27,972 bases of DNA from Actinomycetota bacterium. Its GTDB lineage: Bacteria; Actinomycetota; Actinomycetes; Streptosporangiales; Streptosporangiaceae. The number at the start of each line of letters is the position of its first letter. Positions within the stretch are counted from its first letter, which is position 1. The position numbers and the translations under genes were made by a program. The notes under the pieces are model-generated. The model was given only the letters and a program-made list of their open reading frames with translations. It ran no database searches and was not told the DNA's origin. Shown here in pieces: positions 15,654-23,222 of this stretch. The DNA lies in assembly GCA_003161205.1 (NCBI GenBank), contig PMOU01000669.1, positions 15,473 through 43,444 of the forward strand, read 5' to 3'.

Positions 15654-15675
15654 GTGCGGCTGATGAGTTTTTATC

Positions 15676-16503
15676 ATGTCACCGGAAAGCAGCGAGGGGT
15701 ATCAGCCACCGATGACAGGCGATGAGCGGGAGGCGGAACCCGACCGGGATCGACCGCCGCCGACGATCCGGCGCCGGTCTAATGCCGAGCTCGTCGCCGA
15801 TCGGCTGCGGCGGTCGATTGTCGCGGGCGAGCTGACCGACGGGAGCGCGCTTGCCAACCTGGACCAGCTCCGCAGGCAGTTCGGAGTGGGCCTGCCGGCA
15901 GCCAGGGAGGCGATCAGGATTCTCGAGTCCGAGGGACTGATCACGGTGGTCCGGGGCAACACCGGCGGCGCCGTGGTGCACGCCCCCAGCCTTTCGATGG
16001 CCGCGTCGCCGCTCGGCATGCTCCTGCAGAGTCAGCGAGTGGAACTCGCAGATCTAGCGGCGGCGCTGCGAGTACTGGAACCAGTATGCGCGCAACTGTG
16101 CGCGGAACGGCACGGCGACGAGACAGTCGCCGTGCTGGCGGAGCTCGTACGGCAGGCGCGCCGGTCCGTGCATGACGATCATCAGGCGATCTCGCTCAAC
16201 CGTAAGTTCCACGAAGCGCTCGCTGACTGCTGCGGCAACCGGACCCTGCGAGTCCTGGTGGGCACGCTCGAACTGCTCTGGTCTGCGCAGGAGCAGGATT
16301 GGGAGCACAGTCTTCCGTCTCGCTACACGATGAAGAACCGGCTAGCCGGCATCGCAGCTCACGAACGAGTGCTGGAGATGATCCGGGCCGGTGACGCGCC
16401 GGGCGCCTACCTCACCATGAGCGAACACATCGCGGAGGGCTATACCTATGCTGTCCCGAAAATCCGCGAGACGGAAACCACGGTTCGCCGGCCTTCCGCG
16501 TAG
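15676..16503 (+). CDS. GntR-family transcriptional regulator, FCD subfamily (second)
   Basis: 275 residues from ATG 15676. An in-frame ATG at 15712 would give a 263-residue protein and cannot be excluded; GAGGGG lies 12 bases before it, and neither start has ideal spacing. The first 33 residues are polar, then the winged helix follows (NAELVADRLRRSIVAGEL; LRRQFGVGLPAAREAIRILESEGLI, about 65-89). The FCD-type domain shows ALRVLEPVCAQLCAERH, NRKFHEALADCCGN with the metal-binding-type His, and AHERVLEMIRAGD. It lies 144 bp after the CoA-transferase gene in the same direction and is only distantly similar to the GntR protein at 5328. Inference: control of the CoA-transferase operon or of genes now decayed to its right. 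Confidence 0.9.
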   Translation: MSPESSEGYQPPMTGDEREAEPDRDRPPPTIRRRSNAELVADRLRRSIVAGELTDGSALANLDQLRRQFGVGLPAAREAIRILESEGLITVVRGNTGGAVVHAPSLSMAASPLGMLLQSQRVELADLAAALRVLEPVCAQLCAERHGDETVAVLAELVRQARRSVHDDHQAISLNRKFHEALADCCGNRTLRVLVGTLELLWSAQEQDWEHSLPSRYTMKNRLAGIAAHERVLEMIRAGDAPGAYLTMSEHIAEGYTYAVPKIRETETTVRRPSA

Positions 16504-16602
16504 TTATGGGCTGAACCGGGATCCGTCCTGCCGGCCGGGCTGTTAATCGCGGGCGGTCAGCTCCGCGTGGCCAGCCAGGTGACCGGCCACCACTGGCCAT
16601 AC

Positions 16603-16840
16603 TGAGACCGCTGCTGGAGGGGGCTGCCGTCACACGACAAGGCAGCTTCTTCAGCCTGGATGGCGTGCGCATCCTTCCGGTCCCGGATCCCGCCGGTACC
16701 GATCGTCATCGGCGGCCGGTCCGACGCGGCGCTGCGACGAGTCGCGCGCTGTCGTGCACGGACACAGATGGCCCGGCCTTTGGCTTTCCCCCACCCGCTT
16801 TGCCACCGCAGTGAGGCTGATCACCGAGTACGTCGACTCA
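16603..16840 (+). pseudogene. Luciferase-like flavin oxidoreductase remnant, two frameshifts
   Basis: Three successive frames each carry part of the conserved middle of LLM-class (F420 or FMN dependent) oxidoreductases. Frame one (from about 16603) reads RPLLEGAAVTRQGSFFSLDG then VRILPVPDP; frame two (from 16687) reads IPPVPIVIGGRSDAALRRVA; frame three (from about 16760) reads RWPGLWLSPTRFATAVRLI. In intact proteins these run together as GEFFxFDGVRxLPxP, PVPIxIGGRSDAALRR and GDGWLGLWxSPxRF. The N-terminal half is missing and at least two small indels break the frame. It is a clear remnant with no likely function. Confidence 0.7.
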
Positions 16841-16849
16841 CTCAAGACC

Positions 16850-16975
16850 AAGCCATGGCTCGACTCCCGGGACATCGCTAACGCCGTCGCCCGGCTGTGC
16901 TCAGACGATGCGGCCACAATCAGCGGCATTTGGGCTGGCCGCCAATCTCGGCGGCACCGCAAAAAGTAACTCCAT
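16850..16975 (+). pseudogene. Short-chain dehydrogenase/reductase C-terminal remnant
   Basis: Directly after the LLM remnant the frame reads KPWLDSRDIANAVARLCSDD then AATISG, which matches the C-terminal W-x-E/D-P-x-DIANAVLxLASDDARYxTG stretch of SDR enzymes, including the mycofactocin-associated SDRs of actinomycetes. A shift of one base then gives FGLAANLGGTAK, plausible as the last residues. The Rossmann core and YxxxK are absent. This is a junction of two unrelated gene ends. Confidence 0.55.
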
Positions 16976-17017
16976 TATTAGCCGGCGGTCTCCGGGAAGC
17001 CGCGGACTCCCGCGGGA

Positions 17018-18199
17018 TCAGGGAAACTCGATCTCCGGCTCGATGATGTACAGGCCCCCACCGGCCCGGTCGGTGGCGTAGATCAGTCCGTCTGCGGTGA
17101 CAGTGAGGTCGTTGGACTGGATCGCGGCACGCCCATCGGCTGGCGGCGGCACGAAGTAGGCGATCTCCTCCGGCGCCGAGGCGTCCGTGATGTCGTAGAC
17201 CCGGACGCCGGCGTTGAAGTAGGTCGCGTGGATCGTCCGGGATGACTGGAACGACCCAGGACGCATCTCGTGCAGGTTGTGCGGGCCGCTGCGGCCCGGC
17301 CGGTCTCGGTAGTCACCTGCGGGAACAGGGAACTGCGAGATGACCCTCGGACTGGCCTCGTCGGAGATATCGACGACCCGGATCTGCTTCCGGATCCCGG
17401 CCGGACCGGGACCGGCCTTGATGCATTCGTCGGTGACTACGAGCAGGTCCCGGCCGGGGACCGGGAACGCGGTGTGAGTGGCCGCGCTGACGTCGGCACC
17501 GAATTCGAGCCAGCTGACCAGTTCCGGCTTGCTCAGATCGCTGATGTCCAGGATCACCAGTCCGGCATCCCACCAGCCGCCGTAAGCGCGGTCGCCGCGG
17601 ATGATCGAGTGGTGATGCTTCCCGTTCCGCCCTGTCGGCCAGTCCGGCTGCTCGCCCGCGGCGATATGCATGCCGGGCAGCGCCCACCTGCCCACCTCGA
17701 CCGGAGCTGCCGGGTCACGCAAATCGGCCATGATGAAGATTCGGTCGCTGTAGCCGTCCGCGCTCCCGCTCATCGAGACATAGGGCTGCTCCCAGAAGGT
17801 CATCCGGTGCAGGCCCTTGCCCGGCGTCGGGAAGAAGCCGATCTGCCGCGGCTGCCAGGGACGGCTCACGTCATATATCGCCAGGCCCGCGCTCCACTGC
17901 ACCACGTCCGGTTCGCTCGGATTGCGCTCGTGGTTTACGACCATCAGGTCGCCGACCACCTGGACCTTGTGCGAGCGCGTGCCGGGCGGCCGCTCGATCT
18001 GCGCGACCAGCTTGGGGTCGGCTGGCTGTGACACGTCGAGGATCGAAGTGCCGATCTGGTCGCCGCCCATGTGCCCCACGTAGGCGAACCCGTCCTGCAC
18101 GTTGACGTGCATGGTGTCGCCGTGGCCATCGAGCGTGTGCTGCCCGAGCAGCCGCAGATTCAGCGCTTCGGTTCCGTCCTGGTGCACGCCTGCGACCAT
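17018..18199 (-). CDS. LVIVD-repeat (beta-propeller-like) protein
   Basis: 393 residues from ATG 18199-18197, preceded by CAGGGAG with 6-base spacing. The frame stays open for 164 more codons upstream, but those translate pieces of unrelated dead genes, so the long version is wrong. At least five LVIVD-type repeats are visible: YVGHMGG..GTSILDVSQPADPKLV, LAIYDVSRPWQPRQIGFF, GLVILDISDLSKPELVSWL, IRVVDISDEASPRVISQF and VRVYDITDASAPEEIAYF. LVIVD repeats form propeller-like scaffolds; relatives in actinomycetes are mostly uncharacterised and often sit near catabolic genes. No signal peptide is visible, so a cytoplasmic location is likely. Conserved-looking His pairs (HHHS, GPHNLHE) could bind metal. 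Function unknown. Confidence 0.85.
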   Translation of the reverse strand: MVAGVHQDGTEALNLRLLGQHTLDGHGDTMHVNVQDGFAYVGHMGGDQIGTSILDVSQPADPKLVAQIERPPGTRSHKVQVVGDLMVVNHERNPSEPDVVQWSAGLAIYDVSRPWQPRQIGFFPTPGKGLHRMTFWEQPYVSMSGSADGYSDRIFIMADLRDPAAPVEVGRWALPGMHIAAGEQPDWPTGRNGKHHHSIIRGDRAYGGWWDAGLVILDISDLSKPELVSWLEFGADVSAATHTAFPVPGRDLLVVTDECIKAGPGPAGIRKQIRVVDISDEASPRVISQFPVPAGDYRDRPGRSGPHNLHEMRPGSFQSSRTIHATYFNAGVRVYDITDASAPEEIAYFVPPPADGRAAIQSNDLTVTADGLIYATDRAGGGLYIIEPEIEFP

Positions 18200-18269
18200 C
18201 CACTGCTCCCTGAAGTTGAGCGGAGACTTTATGCGGATTCCTCGTGGAACCCTCGAGCGCTGCCTCGTT

Positions 18270-18525
18270 CCCGGCCGGAGGATGCCGTCCGCGTCTCCCG
18301 CCACCAGGCCTCGGCTGCCACTGCGACATACTTGGCCGGGCTGACGCTGGTGCAGGCGACAGCTTCCTAAGCTCCAGGCGGCGCAGGGTCTCATACAGTT
18401 TGGGCTGCGGTATCTGGGTGCAGCCAGCCAGCGCATAGCCAGTTTGTGGTTCATGCCTAGGCGGCCGATGTACGCACGCGCCTCATACCGGGAGAACCCG
18501 AGATCCCCGAGAAGTTCCGCAGTAT
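18270..18525 (-). pseudogene. TrmB-type transcriptional regulator remnant, frameshifted
   Basis: Leftward reading gives ELLGDLGFSRYEARAYIGRL then GMN, the start of TrmB-family winged-helix domains (LGLSxYEAxxYLxLL). After one frame change near 18449 it continues as PQTGYALAGCTQIPQPKLYE then TLRRLE, the rest of that HTH. Another frame change brings SPAKYVAVAAEA (around 18309-18334), then LVAGDADGIL, typical of the following linker. The rest of the protein is gone, replaced by the LVIVD gene. At least two indels make it non-functional. Confidence 0.65.
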
Positions 18526-18629
18526 CTCCAGGACAGCCATTACATCGTCCCAGCTTAACTTCCACAGTAATGACTGAGTGAGGACTGTGCAACAAACGCA
18601 GCTTACCGAAGGATGCGCTTCCATCCTGG

Positions 18630-18712
18630 CAGGCCAACTGGTCGACGCCGGGATGAGCCGACAGGACCATCTCGACCTCGGCGGGAAACACGTTCTCCTC
18701 GCCGCAGCCCTC
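18630..18712 (-). pseudogene. Acyl-CoA synthetase C-terminal fragment
   Basis: Leftward translation gives GEENVFPAEVEMVLSAHPGV then DQLA. This is the hinge/A8 region of AMP-forming ligases (KTGGENVFPAEVExVLxxHPxV), with no adenylation core before it and no A10 Lys motif after it. Neither ligase gene in this window is the source of an exact copy: they read GGEKVYPAEVEKVLVKHPDV and GAENIFPAEVENCLEAHPAV. Confidence 0.6.
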
Positions 18713-18759
18713 TCCTCAACCTAACAAAGCACTACTAGTCTCTTATTAGGACGACGCTG

Positions 18760-19080
18760 ATGACTTCTTCCGCCGGAGCAGGCTCATCCGTGGACGCCGG
18801 CTCATCCCCCGGCGCCGACCGGCTTGTCTGCATGATCGTGCCGCAGCACCGCGGGGAACTCGAACGCTTCCGGCCGGAAATCATCCCACTCCAGGCCGAC
18901 ACGGCATTGCAGCGGCAGTTCACAACGTGGTCCGAATCCCGCGGTGCCTTCCTCGCGCAGCAATCTCCTGGATGGCAGCGCCATTACTTCCGGGGTAACC
19001 ATGCCGACGGTTCGGCCGGCGACCGAGAGCACCAGACACGGCTGCACCTGCCCCGTTCTGCCCGGCTTCATCTTACTTAG
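18760..19080 (+). pseudogene. C-terminal fragment of a DUF6065-like protein
   Basis: 106 codons. From residue 22 the sequence reads VCMIVPQHRGELERFRPEI, then TTWSESRGAFL, GWQRHYFRGN and EHQTRLHL. I recognise this as the last third of DUF6065 family proteins, which are normally well over 200 residues. The preceding 20 residues are Ser/Gly/Ala-rich and not family-like, so the N-terminal two thirds seem lost. ATG 18760 has only a weak purine stretch far upstream. Most likely a truncated remnant, though the short frame itself is intact and could be expressed. DUF6065 has no established function that I know of. Confidence 0.5.
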
Positions 19081-19284
19081 GTCACCCTGCTCGCAGGATA
19101 AGGCCGGCCCGGTCGGATAAGGGCCTATTATTTAGCTTTACTAGTTATTTAGCAGGCCTGGCTGACGAGACGGCTGAGTACCGGGGCCATCCCGGCCGGG
19201 ACGGGACTGACGTACCGTTGATTCGCCGAGCGCGTTTGCGGCGGCGCGCTCGTTTGGCGCAGGACAAGGCCAGGGGGTAACAGG

Positions 19285-20277
19285 GTGAACAGCCGCGCGC
19301 GGGCGTGGTACGACCAGCGGACCTGGCATTGGCGGGACTGGCCGGCTGAGCTGCTACTTGATCGCAAGCGGCGGGCGCAGACGCGGATCAGCGTGGTGAT
19401 CCCCGCGCGCGACGAGGAGCGGACCGTCGCAGGCGTGGTTGGTGCGCTGCGCGCGGCCCTGATGGAGCAGGTTCCCCTGATCGACGAGGTAGTGGTCATC
19501 GATTCGGATTCGGCCGACCGGACCGCAACGGAGGCCGCGAGAGCCGGCGCGACCGTGTACCGGGCCCGTGACATCGCACCGGAGCTTGGCAGCTATCCCG
19601 GCAAGGGCGAGGCGCTCTGGAAGTCCCTGCACGTCACCAAGGGCGACCTGCTCGTCTTCGTCGACGCCGACCTCACCCAATGGGGGCCGCATTTCGTCAC
19701 CGGCCTGCTCGGGCCGCTTTTCGCTGAACCAGGCGTCATGCTCGTGAAGGGGTTCTATGCCCGGGTCGCGGCCGGGACGGACGGCTCCGCCTCGACCGAG
19801 GGCGGCCGGGTCACGGAACTGGTGGCGCGTCCCCTGCTGAGCCTGTGGTGGCCTGAGCTGTCGGGCGTGGTCCAGCCGCTGGCGGGAGAATGGTCGGCGC
19901 GACGCGAGCTGATGGAGTCGCTGGCCATCCCGCTGGGGTACGGGGTGGAGCTGTCCACGCTGCTCGATACCGCCGCCCGACGCGGGCTGGACGCCATCGC
20001 GCAGGTCGACCTGGACGCCCGCGCGCACAAGCACCAGACCGACCACGATCTCGCCCTGATGGCCGCGGAGCTGCTCATGGTGGCTGAGCGCAGGCGGCCG
20101 GTGAAGGGAAATGGCCCGGTACCCGCGAGCCCGCACCTGGTGCAGTTCGTCAGGGAAGACGGCCACGTCCGCCCGGTGGCCCGGCCCGTTCCGGTCCAGG
20201 AACGCCCACCGGTTACCGGCCTGCTCAGGCGGCCAGCCAGCCAGGACCCGGCCAGCCGCGATGGAGCGCGGCAATGA
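19285..20277 (+). CDS. gpgS: Glucosyl-3-phosphoglycerate synthase
   Basis: 330 residues from GTG 19285, with AGGGGG upstream; similar in length to the mycobacterial enzyme. GT81 family: it transfers glucose from UDP-glucose (or ADP-glucose) to 3-phosphoglycerate, the first step towards glucosylglycerate and, where present, methylglucose lipopolysaccharides. Motifs: VVIPARDEERTV (37-48) for the nucleotide-sugar fold, IDSDSADRTAT, YPGKGEALWKS (104-114), the metal-binding DAD (127-129) in VFVDADLTQWGPHFV, SGVVQPLAGEWSARRELMES (193-212) and GYGVELSTLLDT (218-229) for the acceptor. Its TGA overlaps the folP2-like ATG. In Mycobacterium tuberculosis gpgS (Rv1208) also lies beside folP2 (Rv1207), which supports both calls. 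Confidence 0.93.
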   Translation: MNSRARAWYDQRTWHWRDWPAELLLDRKRRAQTRISVVIPARDEERTVAGVVGALRAALMEQVPLIDEVVVIDSDSADRTATEAARAGATVYRARDIAPELGSYPGKGEALWKSLHVTKGDLLVFVDADLTQWGPHFVTGLLGPLFAEPGVMLVKGFYARVAAGTDGSASTEGGRVTELVARPLLSLWWPELSGVVQPLAGEWSARRELMESLAIPLGYGVELSTLLDTAARRGLDAIAQVDLDARAHKHQTDHDLALMAAELLMVAERRRPVKGNGPVPASPHLVQFVREDGHVRPVARPVPVQERPPVTGLLRRPASQDPASRDGARQ

Positions 20278-21227
20278 TCCCCCCCGAGGCGGGGGGCAAG
20301 GGGAGATCGGGGGGGAGGGTTCCCCCCCGTGCGCGGGGGGCTCCGGGGGGTAGCCCCCCCGGGCCAGCACTGCGGCTGAGAGAACGGTCGTTCGGCCCGG
20401 AGCAGCGGCTGGTCATGGCGATTGTCAATCGGACCCCCGACTCCTTCTACGACCGCGGTGCCACCTGGGACGAGGCCGCCGCGATGGAACGGGTGCACAC
20501 GGTCGTGGGTGAAGGCGCCGACATCGTCGACATCGGCGGCGTGCCGGCCGCGCCCGGTGCGGAGGTAACCGTCGCCGAGGAGATCCGCCGGACTGTCCCC
20601 TTCGTGGCCGCGGTGCGGACGGCGTACCCCGACCTGGTGATCAGTGTCGATGCCTACCGCCATCAGACGGCACGCGAACTGTGCGACGCCGGAGCCGATC
20701 TGATCAACGACACCTGGGGGGGCTGGGACGAGCGGCTGCCCGAGGTGGCCGCCTCATACGGCGCGGGCCTGGTCTGCAGCCACGCCGGCGGCTTGCCGCC
20801 GCGGACCCGCCCGTTCCGGGTGGAATACGACGACGTGATGGCGGACGTGCTGGAGCGCACGCTGGCCCTGGCCGACCGCGCCGTGGCCCGCGGCGTGGAC
20901 GCATCGCGGGTACTCATCGACCCGGCCCATGACTTCGGCAAGAACACCTGGCACTCGCTGGAAATCACCAGGCGGCTGGGCGAGATGGTCGCGACGGGCT
21001 GGCCCGTCCTGGTATCGGTGTCCCACAAGGATTTTATCGGCGAGACCCTGAACGCCGGGCGCGAGGAGCGGCTGACGGGAACGCTGGCCACCACCGCAGT
21101 ATGCGCGTGGCTCGGGGCCCGCGTCTTCCGCGCCCATCAGGTCTCCCAGACCCGCCAGGTCCTGGACATGGTCTCGTCGATCCGCGGGGATCGCCTGCCG
21201 GCCCGGGTGGTGCGCGGACTTGCCTAG
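20274..21227 (+). CDS. folP2: Dihydropteroate synthase homologue, FolP2-like
   Basis: 317 residues; ATG 20274 overlaps the gpgS stop as ATGA. The TIM-barrel core starts near residue 45: RLVMAIVNRTPDSFYD (loop 1), GADIVDIGGVPAAPG (loop 2), SVDAYRHQTARELCDAGADL then INDTWGG, DPAHDFGKNTWHSL, and VSVSHKDFIGETLN, which stands for the SRKRFIG loop. Classical enzymes read LNVTPDSF, GGESTRPG and SRKRF, so the pABA/substrate loops have changed, as in mycobacterial FolP2, which lacks normal synthase activity. Residues 2-30 are a Gly/Pro/Arg extension encoded by a poly-G/C repeat. Inference: not the folate enzyme but a paralogue with an unknown role linked to GpgS. Confidence 0.85.
   Translation: MIPPEAGGKGRSGGRVPPRARGAPGGSPPGPALRLRERSFGPEQRLVMAIVNRTPDSFYDRGATWDEAAAMERVHTVVGEGADIVDIGGVPAAPGAEVTVAEEIRRTVPFVAAVRTAYPDLVISVDAYRHQTARELCDAGADLINDTWGGWDERLPEVAASYGAGLVCSHAGGLPPRTRPFRVEYDDVMADVLERTLALADRAVARGVDASRVLIDPAHDFGKNTWHSLEITRRLGEMVATGWPVLVSVSHKDFIGETLNAGREERLTGTLATTAVCAWLGARVFRAHQVSQTRQVLDMVSSIRGDRLPARVVRGLA
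20279..20363 (+). repeat. Poly-G/C block with stacked hairpins inside the folP2-like 5' end
   Basis: About 85 bases consist of alternating runs of six or seven C and G. CCCCCCC (from 20322) can pair with GGGGGG after GTGCGC, and CCGGGGGG (20343-20350) pairs with CCCCCCGG (20355-20362). It lies directly after the start codon region and keeps the frame, encoding residues 2-30. Similar C/G-run elements recur in some actinomycete genomes as dispersed repeats. Here it may be an insertion or slippage-prone tract affecting translation of the second gene. Confidence 0.6.
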
Positions 21228-21242
21228 CCCGCGCAGGCGAAG

Positions 21243-21932
21243 GTGATCGCCGCCGCGGCGATCTGCCCGCCAGCGCCGCTGCTGGCCCATGAGCTGACCG
21301 GCCTCGATCCCGTTATCCCCGAGCTTCGCCAGGCCTGCGCCGCGGCGGTCGAACGGCTGGTCCGCTCCGGACCCGAGGTCATAGCCGTGGTCGGAACGGG
21401 GCAACGCACCGTCACCTGGCCACCGGAGGGCCGCCTCAACCTCGCCGCCTTCGCTCCGGTGCTCGCCACCCAGGAGCCGGGCGCGGCCCTGCCGCTCCCG
21501 CTCGGGCTCGCTGCCCGCCTGCTCGATGAGGGCGGATACCGGGGGCCGCGGGCGCTGCGGTCGGTGAGCCGCGACGAGCCGGCCGCGGGCTGCCTGCGGC
21601 TGGGCGCCGACCTCAGCTGCCTCGGCGACCGGGTCGGGTTGCTGGTCATGGCCGATGGGAGCGCGTGCCGCAGCCTGCGCGCCCCTGGCTACCTCGACCC
21701 GCGGGCGGCCGCCTTCGACGCGGAACTTGAGAGGGCGGTGCGGAGCGGGGACCTCGGCCCGCTGCGGGCCCTGGACCAGGGCTTGGCCAGCAAGCTGCTC
21801 GCGAACGGAAGACCCGGATGGCAGGTGCTCGCCGGAGCGATGCCGGGCCGGGCGCCGGCCACGGAAATCCTCTACTCCGACGATCCCTTCGGGGTCTTCT
21901 ACCTGGTGGCCTGGCTCGCCGGGACGCAATGA
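21243..21932 (+). CDS. LigB-like (class III extradiol dioxygenase fold) protein
   Basis: 229 residues from GTG 21243, 15 bases after the folP2-like stop, probably the third gene of the same operon. The N-terminus IAAAAICPPAPLLAHEL, the DPVIPELRQACAAAVERLVRS helix and the strand EVIAVVGTG, plus the C-terminal SDDPFGVFYLVAWL, resemble the short LigB-domain proteins of actinomycetes. Most relatives I know read CPHPPLL, with a His that is a likely metal ligand; here it is CPPAPLL. Ring-cleavage activity is therefore doubtful. Role unknown. Confidence 0.65.
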   Translation: MIAAAAICPPAPLLAHELTGLDPVIPELRQACAAAVERLVRSGPEVIAVVGTGQRTVTWPPEGRLNLAAFAPVLATQEPGAALPLPLGLAARLLDEGGYRGPRALRSVSRDEPAAGCLRLGADLSCLGDRVGLLVMADGSACRSLRAPGYLDPRAAAFDAELERAVRSGDLGPLRALDQGLASKLLANGRPGWQVLAGAMPGRAPATEILYSDDPFGVFYLVAWLAGTQ

Positions 21933-21968
21933 ACGAGGCCGGACACGGGCACTGGAGCCCCGGCTCGG

Positions 21969-23222
21969 TCAGATCCGGCCGAACTGGCCGGGACTCGCTC
22001 CGGTGGGTAAGTCTCGTGTCCGCAGGACCAGCCCTTGCGCGTTGAAGAAAAAGCCCCCCGGGGTCAGCAGGGCGACCCGCGCGCCCGGCACCTGGCGGCG
22101 GTCCGCCTGCCCGCGCAGCTGGGTCACCGCCTCGCGCAGGTGTCCCGCGCCCTGGGAGCCGCCCTCGGACAGGCTGCCGCCGTGCGTGTTCACCGGCACC
22201 CGCCCTTTGATCTTGATCCGGTTCTCCACCCCGTCCCAGTGATCGGCCAGGAACGCGCCGGCCTCGCCTGGACCGCAGAACCCGTAGGCCTCGAAGCAGC
22301 GCAAGGCGACGAAGCTGAAGCCGTCGTAGGGGAAGAACAGGTCGATGTCGTCGAGCCACAGATCGCTCTTGGCCCGCAGGTCGCGCGCGGCCACCTGCTG
22401 CCCGGTAGCGTCCAGCGCGGCCGCCAGATGCTCCTCGGGCGGCGCGGTCATGCCCATGGCGGCCGCGTGGATGAGGACCGGAGTGGCCGGCATGTCGCGG
22501 GCCCGCTCGGCGGTGGTCACGATGAACGCGTCCGCGCCGTCGACCGGCACGTCCATGTCGTACAGGCACAACGGCTCGCGGACCATCCGCCCGGCCAGGT
22601 ACGCGTCCATGGTCAGGGGGTCACGCAGCACCGCGTTCGGATTGGCCGCCGCGTTGGTCCGGTCGTTGATCGCGATCAGGCCGAAATCTTTCCGGGACGC
22701 GCCGAACTCGGCGAGGTAGCGGCCCGCCCAGGCCGCGTAGCCCGCTGAGCCGTGCATGCTCCACGGCTCGGTGTCGGTGTGACCGTCGCCGGTGGCGGCC
22801 CGGCCGTCGGGCAGTCCGAAGGTGGCCCGCCGCCGGAACGGGTCCGCACCCGCGCTGCGCGAGAAGCCGCTGACCCGGTAGACCGAGTGGTAGACGAGCG
22901 CCACCTCGCAGGCCCCGGTCCAGACCGCGTTGGTAGCGGCGACCAGGTGATTCATGATCGGCGGCGCGGCCCGCGTCCACCAGGTGACTTCGGGCAGCCC
23001 GAGCGCGGAGACCACGGTGGCCGGGTCGATGCCGCCGGTCAGCAGCCCGCCGCCGACCACGCCGTCGATATCGGCGGCGGTCAGCCCGGCGTCCCTGATC
23101 GCCGCGACCGCCGCCTCGAGCAGCAGGCCGAGCTCGGTCGTGGCACCCCGGTCCCGGGCGTACGGCGACAGACCGACCCCCGCGATCGCCACCTTGTCCT
23201 TGGCTGGGTTGCGCGCCGTCAT
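21969..23222 (-). CDS. Thiolase-like protein (lipid-transfer type, no nucleophilic Cys), second copy
   Basis: 417 residues; ATG 23222 overlaps the DUF35 stop as ATGA. It has the thiolase fold with KVAIAGVGLSPYARDRGATT at the N-terminus, TRAAPPIMNHLVAATNAV (83-100) where the Cys of classical thiolases would be, VDGADAFIVTT (227-237), YDGFSF (299-304) and VNTHGGSLSEGG (344-355). The nucleophilic Cys is absent, but NxHGG is kept, unlike the copy at 1420. The YDxF motif and a coupled DUF35 gene resemble Ltp2-type retro-aldolases of steroid side-chain degradation. It is clearly not a recent duplicate of the first copy. Inference: C-C cleavage of a CoA-activated side chain. Confidence 0.87.
   Translation of the reverse strand: MTARNPAKDKVAIAGVGLSPYARDRGATTELGLLLEAAVAAIRDAGLTAADIDGVVGGGLLTGGIDPATVVSALGLPEVTWWTRAAPPIMNHLVAATNAVWTGACEVALVYHSVYRVSGFSRSAGADPFRRRATFGLPDGRAATGDGHTDTEPWSMHGSAGYAAWAGRYLAEFGASRKDFGLIAINDRTNAAANPNAVLRDPLTMDAYLAGRMVREPLCLYDMDVPVDGADAFIVTTAERARDMPATPVLIHAAAMGMTAPPEEHLAAALDATGQQVAARDLRAKSDLWLDDIDLFFPYDGFSFVALRCFEAYGFCGPGEAGAFLADHWDGVENRIKIKGRVPVNTHGGSLSEGGSQGAGHLREAVTQLRGQADRRQVPGARVALLTPGGFFFNAQGLVLRTRDLPTGASPGQFGRI

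Larger units (their letters stand above)
16504..17017. other. Interval with gene remnants only
   Basis: About 514 bp between the second GntR gene and the LVIVD-repeat gene. It holds the LLM and SDR remnants (16603-16975) and no intact gene, clear terminator or promoter that I can support. Confidence 0.55.

Noticed and set aside
20279..20363. Poly-G/C block as a CRISPR or attachment site
   Set aside because: No regular repeat-spacer pattern, no integrase, and it lies in frame inside a gene.
19354..20663. Two leftward frames opposite gpgS and folP2
   Set aside because: Shadows of the motif-rich gpgS and folP2 frames.
20754..21929. Long leftward open frame (391 codons) opposite folP2 and the LigB-like gene
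   Set aside because: Composition typical of antisense frames in GC-rich DNA; both sense genes are supported by motifs.
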